Below, in pieces: positions 36,669-45,180 of a stretch of 64,000 nucleotides of DNA. Position 1 is the stretch's first letter. Each line of letters opens with the position of its first letter. The stretch is from the NCBI RefSeq assembly GCF_007746795.1, contig NZ_CP036343.1, positions 1,988,531 through 2,052,530 on the forward strand, written 5' to 3'. The notes beneath the pieces are model-generated. The model searched no databases and was not told where the DNA came from. It saw nothing but the letters and a program-made list of their open reading frames with translations. The translations under genes and the position numbers were made by a program. This stretch comes from Gimesia algae. Its GTDB lineage: Bacteria > Planctomycetota > Planctomycetia > Planctomycetales > Planctomycetaceae.

Positions 36669-37528
36669 TAGCGACTCCCCCGAGACAGGATATCGCGTGC
36701 GGAGAAGAACTGTCGCAGCCGAGGCACAAATGGTTCATCTGTCTCTATCAGCAGATGGTCAATCCCACCGCGTTTCAGCTGAAAATCCACCTGCTCCTGA
36801 TCGAGACAGCTCTGTCGGCCGTGGGTGACAAAATCGCTGCCGGTCTCCGCTTCCTGGGCCCGCATCAGACCAGCGCCGCGCAAGCCGACTTCTGCCGGGT
36901 CGCGAAACTGAATCACAACCGTGTCGTGGATTTGTGAAAGCTGTTTGAGCGCCGGTATTGCACGCGGATCATGCAGATCGGAGAGGACGATTATCAGGGC
37001 CCGGTTTTTGAGACTCGGACTGAATTCAGCAACCCGCTGTCCCAGTGTTGTCTGTTCGTCATAGCGGTGACGTCGCAAGCGGACCAGCCACTGCATGACC
37101 TGGTCTTTGGACAGGCTGGGATGAACCCGAAAATCGGTTTCGCCCACTCCTAAAACACCAACTGGGCTGACGCGTTCCAGGCACGCGAATGCAAGTCCTC
37201 CTGCGATGTGTAATGCCAATGCGTATTTACTTTTTGGCGTAGAGCTGACCATCATTGAGGCTGAGGTATCGATCAGCAGATAACAGGGAAGCCGTTTGGG
37301 AGTTTCGTACTCTTTGATAAAGAGCTTGCCCGTCCGGGCGGTCACACGCCAGTCGATACTCTTGATCGGATCACCTTCCTGGTACGGTCGCGACTGAAAG
37401 AATTCCAGCCCCGAACCGAGGAAGGGAGAACGGTCGGTGCCATAGCTCAGACTGTCGGCCAGCCGTTTCACCGCAATATAAAACTGCCGTGCATTCAGCG
37501 GATCAAACTGTTCCAGCAAGCCTTCCAT
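36668..37528 (-). CDS. DUF58 domain protein
   Basis: A 286-residue protein. The DUF58 hallmark GDPIKSIDWRVTARTGKLFI lies near 53-72, followed by YLLIDTSASM, a degenerate VWA-like core with DTSAS, and VLSDLHDP. DUF58 proteins are found almost always beside MoxR ATPases and VWA proteins, as here. No signal peptide or membrane segment is seen, so it is likely cytosolic. It lies 61 bp downstream of moxR and is joined to the next gene by TAATG. Confidence 0.9.
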   Translation of the reverse strand: MEGLLEQFDPLNARQFYIAVKRLADSLSYGTDRSPFLGSGLEFFQSRPYQEGDPIKSIDWRVTARTGKLFIKEYETPKRLPCYLLIDTSASMMVSSTPKSKYALALHIAGGLAFACLERVSPVGVLGVGETDFRVHPSLSKDQVMQWLVRLRRHRYDEQTTLGQRVAEFSPSLKNRALIIVLSDLHDPRAIPALKQLSQIHDTVVIQFRDPAEVGLRGAGLMRAQEAETGSDFVTHGRQSCLDQEQVDFQLKRGGIDHLLIETDEPFVPRLRQFFSARDILSRGSR

Positions 37529-37589
37529 GAGTAACCTGTTTCAATACAGAGAGGAAATGGTAAAACCATTAATTGTTGAATAATGTCGG

Positions 37590-38630
37590 CTAGGCCTCCC
37601 GGGAAATCAGGGATGGTGTGGCTCCCAGATCTCGCAGCATATCCTGCAGAACTGACTTACCGGTCAGACCATCGGCCAAGGCTTCATAATTCAGCCGTAT
37701 GCGATGGAGAATGACATCTTCTGCCAGGACAAACAGATCTTCCGGAATCACATAATTGCGACCATTGATCAACGCCCGCGCCCGCGAGGCCTTGATCAAG
37801 GCGATCCCGCCACGAGGACTGCAGCCCAGTTCGATATTCGGATGATTTCGCGTGCGGTTAATGACCTCAATCACATGCTCCAGAAATGTATCGCTGACAT
37901 GAATGTCATTTACTGCCTGCATGCAATTCACCAGATCTTCGGCCGAGCCGACCGGCTGTTGTTTCATGACATCAAATTCGGTATTCACAACCGCCCCCCG
38001 GTCTTCTTTGCGAATCCCGAGTGCCATATTGCGTTTTAAAACTTCGCGTTCTTCTGAGGGATCGGGATAATCCAGACGGTGACACAGCATGAACCGGTCG
38101 AGCTGCGCTTCCGGGAGTTCGAATGTCCCGGCCTGTTCTACCGGGTTTTGTGTGGCGATCACCAGGAATGGTGCAGGCAGGGACATCGTCTCGTTTCCGA
38201 TGGTGACTTTTCGCTCCTGCATCGCTTCCAGCAGAGCTCCCTGCACTTTGGGAGCTGCCCGGTTGATTTCATCTGCCAGCAACAGGTTGGTAAATACCGG
38301 CCCTGTGCGCGTCACGAACTCATTGGTCTTCTGATCCAGGATCTGCGAGCCCAGGATGTCAGAAGGCAGCAGGTCAATCGTAAACTGAATCCGGGAAAAA
38401 TCGAGGTCAATCGATTTGGACAGCACCGAAACCAGCAGCGTTTTAGCCAGTCCGGGGACCCCCTGCAGTAGAATGTGCCCGCCTGTGAAGAGGGAGATTA
38501 ATAATCGTTCGACGACTTCATCCTGGCCGACCACCACGGTCGCCACCTGATTCCGCACATCCTGAATGAACCGGGCATTTTTGAGGACTTCTTCTGAGTT
38601 TTCAGTATGACTGGCAGCAGATATATTCAT
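37590..38630 (-). CDS. moxR: MoxR-family AAA+ ATPase
   Basis: A MoxR ATPase of 346 residues from the ATG at 38630-38628; a GTG at 38702 in the same frame would give 370 but lies beyond the family N-terminus. Visible motifs are Walker A GVPGLAKT (57-64), Walker B LLLADEINRA, sensor 1 VIATQNP and the arginine region LPEAQLDRFM. MoxR proteins are proposed chaperone-like ATPases that activate VWA-containing partners; two VWA genes follow in this cluster. It is the first gene of a same-strand run down to 28837. Confidence 0.92.
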   Translation of the reverse strand: MNISAASHTENSEEVLKNARFIQDVRNQVATVVVGQDEVVERLLISLFTGGHILLQGVPGLAKTLLVSVLSKSIDLDFSRIQFTIDLLPSDILGSQILDQKTNEFVTRTGPVFTNLLLADEINRAAPKVQGALLEAMQERKVTIGNETMSLPAPFLVIATQNPVEQAGTFELPEAQLDRFMLCHRLDYPDPSEEREVLKRNMALGIRKEDRGAVVNTEFDVMKQQPVGSAEDLVNCMQAVNDIHVSDTFLEHVIEVINRTRNHPNIELGCSPRGGIALIKASRARALINGRNYVIPEDLFVLAEDVILHRIRLNYEALADGLTGKSVLQDMLRDLGATPSLISREA

Positions 38631-39111
38631 AAATAAGATCGTTCCAGACAGAGTTGAGAATGCTTTCACAGAGAAGGTAGAATCTCTGGTTAATAGAATC
38701 ACACATAGCAGGTTGTGGTTCTACGAGTCATAGAATGGCGATAGCGATCTAGACAAAAGTCCTGTAAAATAAACAAGAGCACACTATATCTTAAAAATGA
38801 AGTTCTATGGCTGTCAACTACTTTCGTTTCATTTTCCTGACGTATCTGAAGCAGTGACAGTTCCACAAAACCGATCTATCGATGTGCACAGCGGAAATAA
38901 AACGATCCTGCAGGACAAATTTTTCCCAAAGGATGTAACTCTTCTCTACTCTTTAAATGACGATTAATTGATTCTGGTCTGGAATCAGTCAAACCTTTTC
39001 GGCAATGAAACTCAGGGCATCATCGCCGACCGAAATGACTGTTCCAAGGCGAAACATCGTTTTCGGGATGAAGTCGCCGTTGGAGACCACCAACTGCATA
39101 GCGCCAACCGG
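38631..39111. other. Intergenic region upstream of moxR
   Basis: About 480 bp with no supported gene. The moxR promoter should be in the first 150 bp, but no clear -35/-10 pair stood out. Confidence 0.4.
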
Positions 39112-39462
39112 TTATATCACAAAGACCAGAAGAATAGTGAGGAGCGCGACGGCAGTGCCGATGATGAGTGTCCAGTAACCGAACTTCCTGAAGCCGGTCG
39201 TGTAATCGGCGTCCTGGTCGGTCGGTTGGTAATTTGCGTTCACAGCTTCATGTTCTGCGATGATTGCTCTGGCGGCAGTCGACTGATCCTGCAGCACCAT
39301 AACCTCGACAGCCCCAGGGGCTTCTGCCCGGAATTGTGAGGTGACCCCACCGGATTACGTGGCGTCGATCCCCTGCTCTGCGAGCAGATTGACGAGCAGT
39401 ACTGCTTCCAGTTCCGTGGAGACCGAAGCGACCGTGATCAGTGATGCAGTGTTTGGATTCAT
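39112..39462 (-). pseudogene. DUF2007-like signal-transducing protein with in-frame nonsense codon
   Basis: From the ATG at 39462 the minus strand reads MNPNTASLITVASVSTELEA and LLVNLLAEQGIDAT, then a TAA at codon 36 (39357-39355), and continues in the same frame with SGGVTSQFRAEAPGAVEVMV and on to a transmembrane helix (YWTLIIGTAVALLTILLVFV), ending at 39112. The first half with its EAVLLVNLLAEQGIDA pattern resembles DUF2007. Without the TAA it would be a 116-residue membrane-anchored protein. Either the gene is broken, or the second part restarts at ATG 39300. Confidence 0.6.
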
Positions 39463-39991
39463 GGTGTCTGTTCCTGACTGTTTCTGCCAGTAAGAGACAA
39501 ACCGGTGACGAAAGTCGGTTGTCTGATTACCAGGTAATACTCCTGCTTCAACGACTGCGAACGATCTGCTTTATTTCTTCTTCAATGACCGGTAACACAA
39601 TGTCCTGAAGTCAATTCGAACCTGCTGCACCGCTGTTTTATCTGCTGGAGTACCATCTTCACAGTGGTATGATTAAGTTCGTAAAAACCAAGGACTGCTG
39701 TCATCCGATATTTCTGGTGAGTCCTGTTTCTGTTTGACCCTGTCTGTATCCATCTATAGTATACTTTTATATTATTTTGTATTCAATCTGTTTCTGAGTC
39801 CTGGTTGAGTCTGCTAACGTACTGACGACTTTATGGGATCAATACATTTCACTCCATTGCGAATTCCGAGCGATTTCAGTCTCACCTCAAATGGGAAATG
39901 TCGATATAATCCTGGTGTCTTATTCAGTTGACAATTTAGATATTTAATTCAGTGCAGACTTAAGTGTATCTAACTGCTTGGAACATCAAAC
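39463..39991. other. Intergenic region upstream of DUF1501 gene
   Basis: No gene is supported. The stretch carries the third dyad-plus-box element (39866-39912) and an A+T-rich patch around 39750-39780 that could serve as a promoter. Confidence 0.4.
39866..39912 (+). promoter_or_regulatory. Dyad-plus-box leader element, copy 3 of 4 (dyad degenerate)
   Basis: CCGAGCGATTTCAGTCTCAC then CTCAAATGGGAAATGTCGAT and ATAAT. The AAATGGGAAAT-TCG part agrees closely with the copies before 12383 and 45359, but the left dyad arm is no longer complementary to the right. It lies 80 bp before the DUF1501 start, further than the other copies. Confidence 0.5.
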
Positions 39992-41338
39992 ATGTTGAGA
40001 ATTGAAGACAGTGCAACACGATTCTGTGATCGTATCCCGCGCCGCTCCTTCCTGCAGATCAGTGGGCTGGCGATGGGCGGCTTGTCGTTGCCACAAATTT
40101 TGCAGGCACAGCAACAGAACGGGCAGCATAATTCTCATAAAGCGGTCATTATGATCTACCTGAATGGGGGCCCCCCGCATCAGGACATGTTTGATTTAAA
40201 ACCGGATGCGCCCGCCGAGATTCGAGGTGAGTTTCAACCTATTCCGACCAATGTGCCAGGCATCCAGATCAGCGAGTTGATGCCCCGCGTCGCGGGGATG
40301 ATGGACAAATTCTCGATCCTCCGTTCTCTGGTTGGCTCTGATGGCCGACACGATTCATTTCAATGCTGTACCGGCCATCAATTCCGTGATCCCAAACCGC
40401 AGGGGGGCTGGCCGTCCATGGGTTCAGTACTCTCAAAACTGCAGGGCCCGATTGATCCTTCCGTGCCACCCTATATTGACCTTTCGCAAAAAATGGCTCA
40501 TGACCCGTACAACATGAAAGGCGCAGGTTTTCTGGGGATGGCGCATACTCCGTTTCGCCCCGATGGCGAGGTGATGAGCAACATGTCGCTAAACAACATT
40601 TCCACAATTCGTTTGCACGAACGGACCAACCTGCTTAAGGAACTCGACACATTCCGAAAGCAAGTCGATCATCAATTATCAACCGATAGCAGCGCGAACT
40701 TCACCGAACAGGCTTTGGGGGTATTGACTTCATCCCGGTTACTGGAAGCGTTGGACCTGGAGAAAGTCGACCCGAAAGTTCGGACCCGGTATGGAATCGA
40801 CGATCCCAAAGTGCTCGGCTTTGATCCAAAAATGGGATACCAGGCGCTGATGTCCCGGTTTCTGCAGGCGCGGCGTGCTGTGGAAGCAGGCGCTCGGATG
40901 GTGACCTGCAGTTTCGCCGACTTCGATTACCACAGCGATAACTTTGGTAGAGGCCGTAAAGTGATCCCGTTACTGGATCAGGGCGTAGCCGCGCTGGTCG
41001 AAGATCTGCATGAACGCGGCCTGGAGAAGGACGTGACAGTTCTCGTGTGGGGCGAGTTTGGACGGACTCCCAAAATTAATAAAAACGGCGGGCGCGATCA
41101 TTGGTCACGCGTGCATGCGGGCTTGATGGCTGGCGGCGGTATGCAAACCGGCCAGGTGATTGGCTCCACAAATAAATGGGCGGAAGAGGCAGTCGACCGC
41201 CCCGTTCACATGCAGGAAGTATTCGCAACGCTCTATCACAACCTGGGAATTGATACAGCGACCACTACAATCCCTGACAACAATGGCCGACCACAATATC
41301 TGTTAGAACGCCATCAACCAATTCAGGAACTGGTGTGA
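39992..41338 (+). CDS. DUF1501 protein without adjacent PSCyt partner
   Basis: A 448-residue DUF1501 protein. The leader contains RIPRRSFLQISGLAMGGLSL, a twin-arginine-type export signal. The core starts MIYLNGGPPHQDMFDLKPD. The conserved C-terminal segment WGEFGRTPKINKNGGRDHW keeps the RDH. Members of this family are usually encoded immediately after a DUF1549/DUF1553 gene; here the upstream neighbour is the broken DUF2007 gene and the downstream one a ZIP transporter on the other strand. Its partner is probably encoded elsewhere. Confidence 0.88.
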   Translation: MLRIEDSATRFCDRIPRRSFLQISGLAMGGLSLPQILQAQQQNGQHNSHKAVIMIYLNGGPPHQDMFDLKPDAPAEIRGEFQPIPTNVPGIQISELMPRVAGMMDKFSILRSLVGSDGRHDSFQCCTGHQFRDPKPQGGWPSMGSVLSKLQGPIDPSVPPYIDLSQKMAHDPYNMKGAGFLGMAHTPFRPDGEVMSNMSLNNISTIRLHERTNLLKELDTFRKQVDHQLSTDSSANFTEQALGVLTSSRLLEALDLEKVDPKVRTRYGIDDPKVLGFDPKMGYQALMSRFLQARRAVEAGARMVTCSFADFDYHSDNFGRGRKVIPLLDQGVAALVEDLHERGLEKDVTVLVWGEFGRTPKINKNGGRDHWSRVHAGLMAGGGMQTGQVIGSTNKWAEEAVDRPVHMQEVFATLYHNLGIDTATTTIPDNNGRPQYLLERHQPIQELV

Positions 41339-41656
41339 CGACGAGACCTTCAGTTCCATGCCGCCCCGGATTCGAATTTGATTCCAGGAACCTCGAAATC
41401 AAAGAGTGGAATTCCGGTAGCCCAATCAACAATCATGAAATAGAACAGGCGCCAGGGTTGCAGGTGGTAACTCGTAGACGGCCAGATTGTGTGAATGTTT
41501 TTGGGATCTCTCACAATCAGGGTAATTTAAGATTACAGCCACTCTTTGATTGACCCAATACAAAAAGAGAGTCGACAGTTACGATGCGCACACGGTGAGA
41601 TCATCTTGGCACTGTCTGCGGTTTAGCAAATCGGCTGATCACCGCCATTGGTGAAC
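41339..41656. other. Gap between convergent DUF1501 and ZIP genes
   Basis: About 320 bp between convergent genes with no supported gene and no strong terminator hairpin. Confidence 0.4.
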
Positions 41657-42415
41657 TCAGCTGCTGCCTTGAATAAGAAGTCGAATGATGAGTAGTAGAA
41701 CCAGACCCGATATAAAAGAGAGCAAGTGCACAATATTTGTGCGAACGTCTGTCGCCTGTTTGATCTCGGGAATGAGGTCGGCGGCACCGATGTAAATGAA
41801 GTTGCCAGCAGCGAAGGGAATGAGCAATGCTACATCAATCTGCGCTGAGACTGTATAAGCAATTAACCCGCCGAGAGGAAAAGTTAAGGCGGAGAGGAAG
41901 TTGTAGATAAGTGCGTTGGATTTCTTCCAACCTCCATGCACCAAAACCGCAAAATCTCCCAGTTCTTGCGGTACTTCATGTGCTGCTGCAACCAGCCACG
42001 TTACAATACCCAATCGAATATCGATGATAAAGGCAGCTCCTACAGAGAGTCCACCGATGAGATTATGCAAGCCATCTGCGATGAGAATGAGGTATGTTAA
42101 TGGCTGTTTGCGTTGTTCAACTGGATCGTGCGAATGATGCCAGTGCATGAATTGCTCAAGAACAAAGAATAAAACGAAGCCAGACATGAGCCACACGTAG
42201 AGGAATATTTCATTGCCAAAATGTTCTACAGAAGCGGGAAGCATATGAAAGACAGCACCGCCGATTAGCGAGCCAGCAGCGAAAGCAACGAGTGGGAGTA
42301 AGATTTTGTTGAGAGTGTTTTCATGTAGCACAAGCGTCAGACTACCGACAAGTGCAATCGCACTCATTGCTAGTCCCGATCCGATTATCCAAGTCAGTAT
42401 TTCCATAATATTCAA
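41657..42415 (-). CDS. ZIP-family divalent metal transporter
   Basis: A 252-residue membrane protein with about seven or eight hydrophobic segments. The metal path is visible as His117 in IADGLHNLIGG and the hallmark HEVPQELGD (His146, Glu147, Glu151, Asp154). A cytoplasmic His-rich loop HWHHSH at 91-96 follows the third helix, as in ZIP/GufA-like proteins. It likely moves Zn or related divalent metals across the inner membrane. It is a single gene with no visible Zur-type site. Confidence 0.9.
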   Translation of the reverse strand: MNIMEILTWIIGSGLAMSAIALVGSLTLVLHENTLNKILLPLVAFAAGSLIGGAVFHMLPASVEHFGNEIFLYVWLMSGFVLFFVLEQFMHWHHSHDPVEQRKQPLTYLILIADGLHNLIGGLSVGAAFIIDIRLGIVTWLVAAAHEVPQELGDFAVLVHGGWKKSNALIYNFLSALTFPLGGLIAYTVSAQIDVALLIPFAAGNFIYIGAADLIPEIKQATDVRTNIVHLLSFISGLVLLLIIRLLIQGSS

Positions 42416-42779
42416 TCATGAGGGATTGGGGTTCTATCTACTGTTACCAATCCATTAATAAATCATACTTTGTTGTCAAATCAGGAATCTGATTAAGCAG
42501 AAGGTGTTCTTGAAAGAATCCCTCGCGAGAGATGAATAGAAAAATAAAGACTAAAAAACAGTCCTATTACAACGATGGCCATAGACGAGAAACCAAATCG
42601 CCTGTAAAAGTTCTGAACTTCCCCCCCACTTTTGACCACTCTACTTATCGGACAGTTGAATCAATTGACCATACGACTTGAAAATAGAGAACTGGTTGAA
42701 CCGGATTCGTGCCGAGGAGTATCATGTGGATTCTTATCAGGTAGTGGTGTGTTGGACGCCAATCTGGTTTTATTCGCCA
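42416..42779. other. Intergenic region between ZIP and methyltransferase genes
   Basis: No gene is supported over these 364 bp. A 29-codon minus-strand frame near 42480-42570 encodes one hydrophobic stretch but has no ribosome binding site or recognisable family. Confidence 0.35.
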
Positions 42780-43493
42780 CTACTTCCTCATAAAACGCAG
42801 GAAGTAGTTTTCCTGGAAGGCAGGGAGCTTCACTTCTTCTACAAATTCGAAGCCGGCTTCTTCAACCTCTTTTCGAAATACTTCTTTCCCGGCGCGGACA
42901 TGCCCCAGCGTCCATTCTCGAGATGTGCCGGGAATCCGTTCGAAATCAATCAGGATCAACTGGCCTCCCGGAACCAGGGCCTTGCGAATGGATGCGAGCG
43001 AGGCGGCCGGGTATTCAAAATGATGATAGACATCGCAAATGAAAGCGACATCAATGGAACCGGGCGCGAGGCGAATATCGTTCTGCCCACAGAGGACTGG
43101 TGTGACATTGGTCAGATTGAGGATGTCCGCCATTTTTTCGTATCGTTCGACAAATTTCGGAACAATATCCAGGGAATAAACCCAGCCTTTGTTACCGACG
43201 GCCATCGAAAATGGTTCGAGAAACAATCCTGTTCCCGCACCGACGTCAGCAATCCGATTTCCCGGAGAGAGTTTCAGCTGCTTAACGATCTGCTGTCGAC
43301 CGCGAAAGACTTCCCGACTCTCGACTTCGAAACGCTTAATCCATTCATTCACATCCAGCTCAGGATCGAGGAATTTCTGATTGATTCCCGGCTTCACGCT
43401 TTGAGCAGGAGTAGAGGGAGCCGATTCCTGCCCCATAACAGGGGAGAAGTGCAGTGAAATAAGAGCCAGCAGGGCAAATAACAAAACTCGCAT
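42780..43493 (-). CDS. Exported class I SAM-dependent methyltransferase
   Basis: The ATG at 43493-43491, preceded by GAGGA, gives 237 residues with a clear signal peptide (RVLLFALLALISLHFSPVMG); the frame is open 37 codons further without a ribosome binding site. The methyltransferase fold is shown by motif I IADVGAGTGLFLEP, the acidic end of strand 2 (VYSLDIVPKFVERYEKMAD) and motif IV AFICDVYHHFEYP. Exported enzymes of this type are annotated widely in planctomycetes and proteobacteria, although SAM supply outside the cytoplasm is unexplained. Substrate unknown. It stands alone. Confidence 0.8.
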   Translation of the reverse strand: MRVLLFALLALISLHFSPVMGQESAPSTPAQSVKPGINQKFLDPELDVNEWIKRFEVESREVFRGRQQIVKQLKLSPGNRIADVGAGTGLFLEPFSMAVGNKGWVYSLDIVPKFVERYEKMADILNLTNVTPVLCGQNDIRLAPGSIDVAFICDVYHHFEYPAASLASIRKALVPGGQLILIDFERIPGTSREWTLGHVRAGKEVFRKEVEEAGFEFVEEVKLPAFQENYFLRFMRK

Positions 43494-43947
43494 CGGAGTT
43501 TCCTCAAATAAGAGACGCGAAGCGGGAAGACCAAATCTTCTTTTACATATCATAAAAAAAGTAAACGAACTGCGAGGGGCTGTCAATTCATACGAAGGTA
43601 CCAATCACGAATTCCCCACCGCCCCGCCCCCCCGACAAAGTGCCTGCGGTCCAGCTTTCGTCAGATGCTACTCCAGAACAGCCTGACCATACGTAGCGAG
43701 GAAGTAAATAACCGAAAGATTTTTGAAGAGGCAGATGAGACCTGGGGGATTTCCCTATTGAAGAGGGGGCTGATTTCCGGTTTTCGAAGGAGTACGGGTT
43801 TTGTAACGTGATACATATCAAAAGGGATCATTCAGAAGCGGTGACATGAGTGTTACCAGCCATTGATGACTGATTTCTGCTTCATTGATTTTGTAATAAC
43901 GAATAATTTAATTGTATTGTGATCCAGAATATTAGGGAGATTCTAAA
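43494..43947. other. Divergent intergenic region (methyltransferase / ALDC-like)
   Basis: About 450 bp between divergent genes, with no supported gene. The stretch before 43948 is A+T-rich (43875-43935) and should contain the promoter of the ALDC-like gene. Confidence 0.4.
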
Positions 43948-44703
43948 ATGAGTCGACGAGCACTGGTAGTCCTTTTGGGACTTCTCGCCGGAATGATTGG
44001 AGACCTCAATGGTGCTATCGCTGAAGAGGCAAAAGACTCAGACTTCGTTCAATATGGCAAGATGCACGAGGTGATTGGCCAGCAAAAGCATCAAGGCCGT
44101 GTCAAGTTTGCTGACCTGACCGCGAAACCACATTTCTATGGAGTTGCAGCATTAGAATCTCTCGCTGGTGAGGCGACTGTTCTTGATGGACAGGTCACTC
44201 TGACGAAGCTGAATCCCGATGGTGTCCTCAGTTCAGAAACGCTTTCCCCTAAAACACAAGCCGCGTTGCTCGTCGGAGCTTATGTTGAATCCTGGACTAA
44301 GCATCCAGTTACTAAAACGATTCAATCTGACGATTTCGATTCTCTGATTGAACAAACAGCAAAGAATACAGGAATTAATACGGATGAACCGTTCATGTTC
44401 GTCATACAAGGTGACTTCCCCCAAGTCCGTTTTCACGTGATCAACGGGGCTTGTCCGCTACGAGCACGGATGCGAAAAGAGGTTCTCCCTGAAGGAAAGA
44501 AACCTTACGAAGCAGACCTGATGAATATCACAGGAAAGCTTGTGGGTGTCTTCGCCAGGGATTCTGTGGGTAATATTACACACCCTGCAACATCAACCCA
44601 CCTACACCTGCTCTATAAAGATGATGAGAGTGGCGAGATGCGGACCGGGCATGTTGAGCAAGTCACGTTACAACCAGGTGCAATTCTGTTGCTGCCAGAG
44701 TGA
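43948..44703 (+). CDS. Secreted acetolactate-decarboxylase-like protein
   Basis: A 251-residue protein with a signal peptide (residues 1-25, cut near GAIAEEA). The body resembles alpha-acetolactate decarboxylase: FYGVAALESLAGEATVLDG in the N-terminal half, and a metal-site-like block THPATSTHLHLLYKDD with His212, His218, His220 and His235 (GHVEQVTL). The family converts acetolactate to acetoin using a Zn held by three His. An exported form is odd for a metabolic enzyme and might use another substrate or be a non-enzymatic homologue. The spacing between the HxH pair and the last His is a little longer than in characterised enzymes. Single gene with AGGGAG upstream. Confidence 0.72.
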   Translation: MSRRALVVLLGLLAGMIGDLNGAIAEEAKDSDFVQYGKMHEVIGQQKHQGRVKFADLTAKPHFYGVAALESLAGEATVLDGQVTLTKLNPDGVLSSETLSPKTQAALLVGAYVESWTKHPVTKTIQSDDFDSLIEQTAKNTGINTDEPFMFVIQGDFPQVRFHVINGACPLRARMRKEVLPEGKKPYEADLMNITGKLVGVFARDSVGNITHPATSTHLHLLYKDDESGEMRTGHVEQVTLQPGAILLLPE

Positions 44704-44806
44704 AGTAATGGATCAACAGGATTGATCGAAGCTCTACGATGTTTGATCTGATTGTAAGTCGCGGAAACAGGAATATTTATACCCACTTTGCAATTGGAAT
44801 TTGCCA

Positions 44807-44830
44807 GAGCGCATCACATTTTAGTATAGT
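44807..44830 (+). repeat. Truncated 95-bp repeat (first 20 bp only)
   Basis: AGAGCGCATCACATTT matches the left edge of the 95-bp repeat, after which similarity stops and IS1380-derived sequence begins within 10 bp. Confidence 0.5.
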
Positions 44831-44837
44831 TTGAATG

Positions 44838-45125
44838 TGGTAAAGCAACCAAGTTCGGTTGCAACTGATTGCGTTGGCTTACAACCTGGGAAACTTTTTG
44901 CGGCGGCTGGCCTTGCCGAATCCGGTGCGGCACTGCTTGTTGATAACGCTGCGAGAAAAACTGATCAAGATCGGAGCGAAGGTAACACGCCACGCAAAGT
45001 ACGTGAGGTTCCAACTTGCCGAGGTGGCTGTGCCACAGATATTGTTCGCCGTGATTCTTGATCGGATTGCAAAATTGGCAATTCCACCACCCTGGGTCAC
45101 TCATGAAGGGAAGTGTTTTAAATAG
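44838..45125 (+). pseudogene. IS1380-family transposase, C-terminal fragment
   Basis: The plus frame reads SNQVRLQLIALAYNLGNFLR, RLALPNPVRH, TLREKLIKIGAKVTRHAKYV and FQLAEVAVPQILFAVILDRI, ending at TAA 45123-45125. This is the conserved C-terminus of IS1380-type DDE transposases. The catalytic domain is missing and a stop codon lies just upstream, so it is a remnant. Confidence 0.75.
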
Positions 45126-45180
45126 CTGAAAACGGGGGGCCTCACAAAAAAAGTCTGCGCAGAAACTGTGTTGACTTTTG

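Noticed and set aside
42480-42600. A short minus-strand frame with a hydrophobic stretch (MAIVVIGLFFSLYFSI).
   Set aside because: Only 29 codons, no ribosome binding site, no resemblance to a known small protein.
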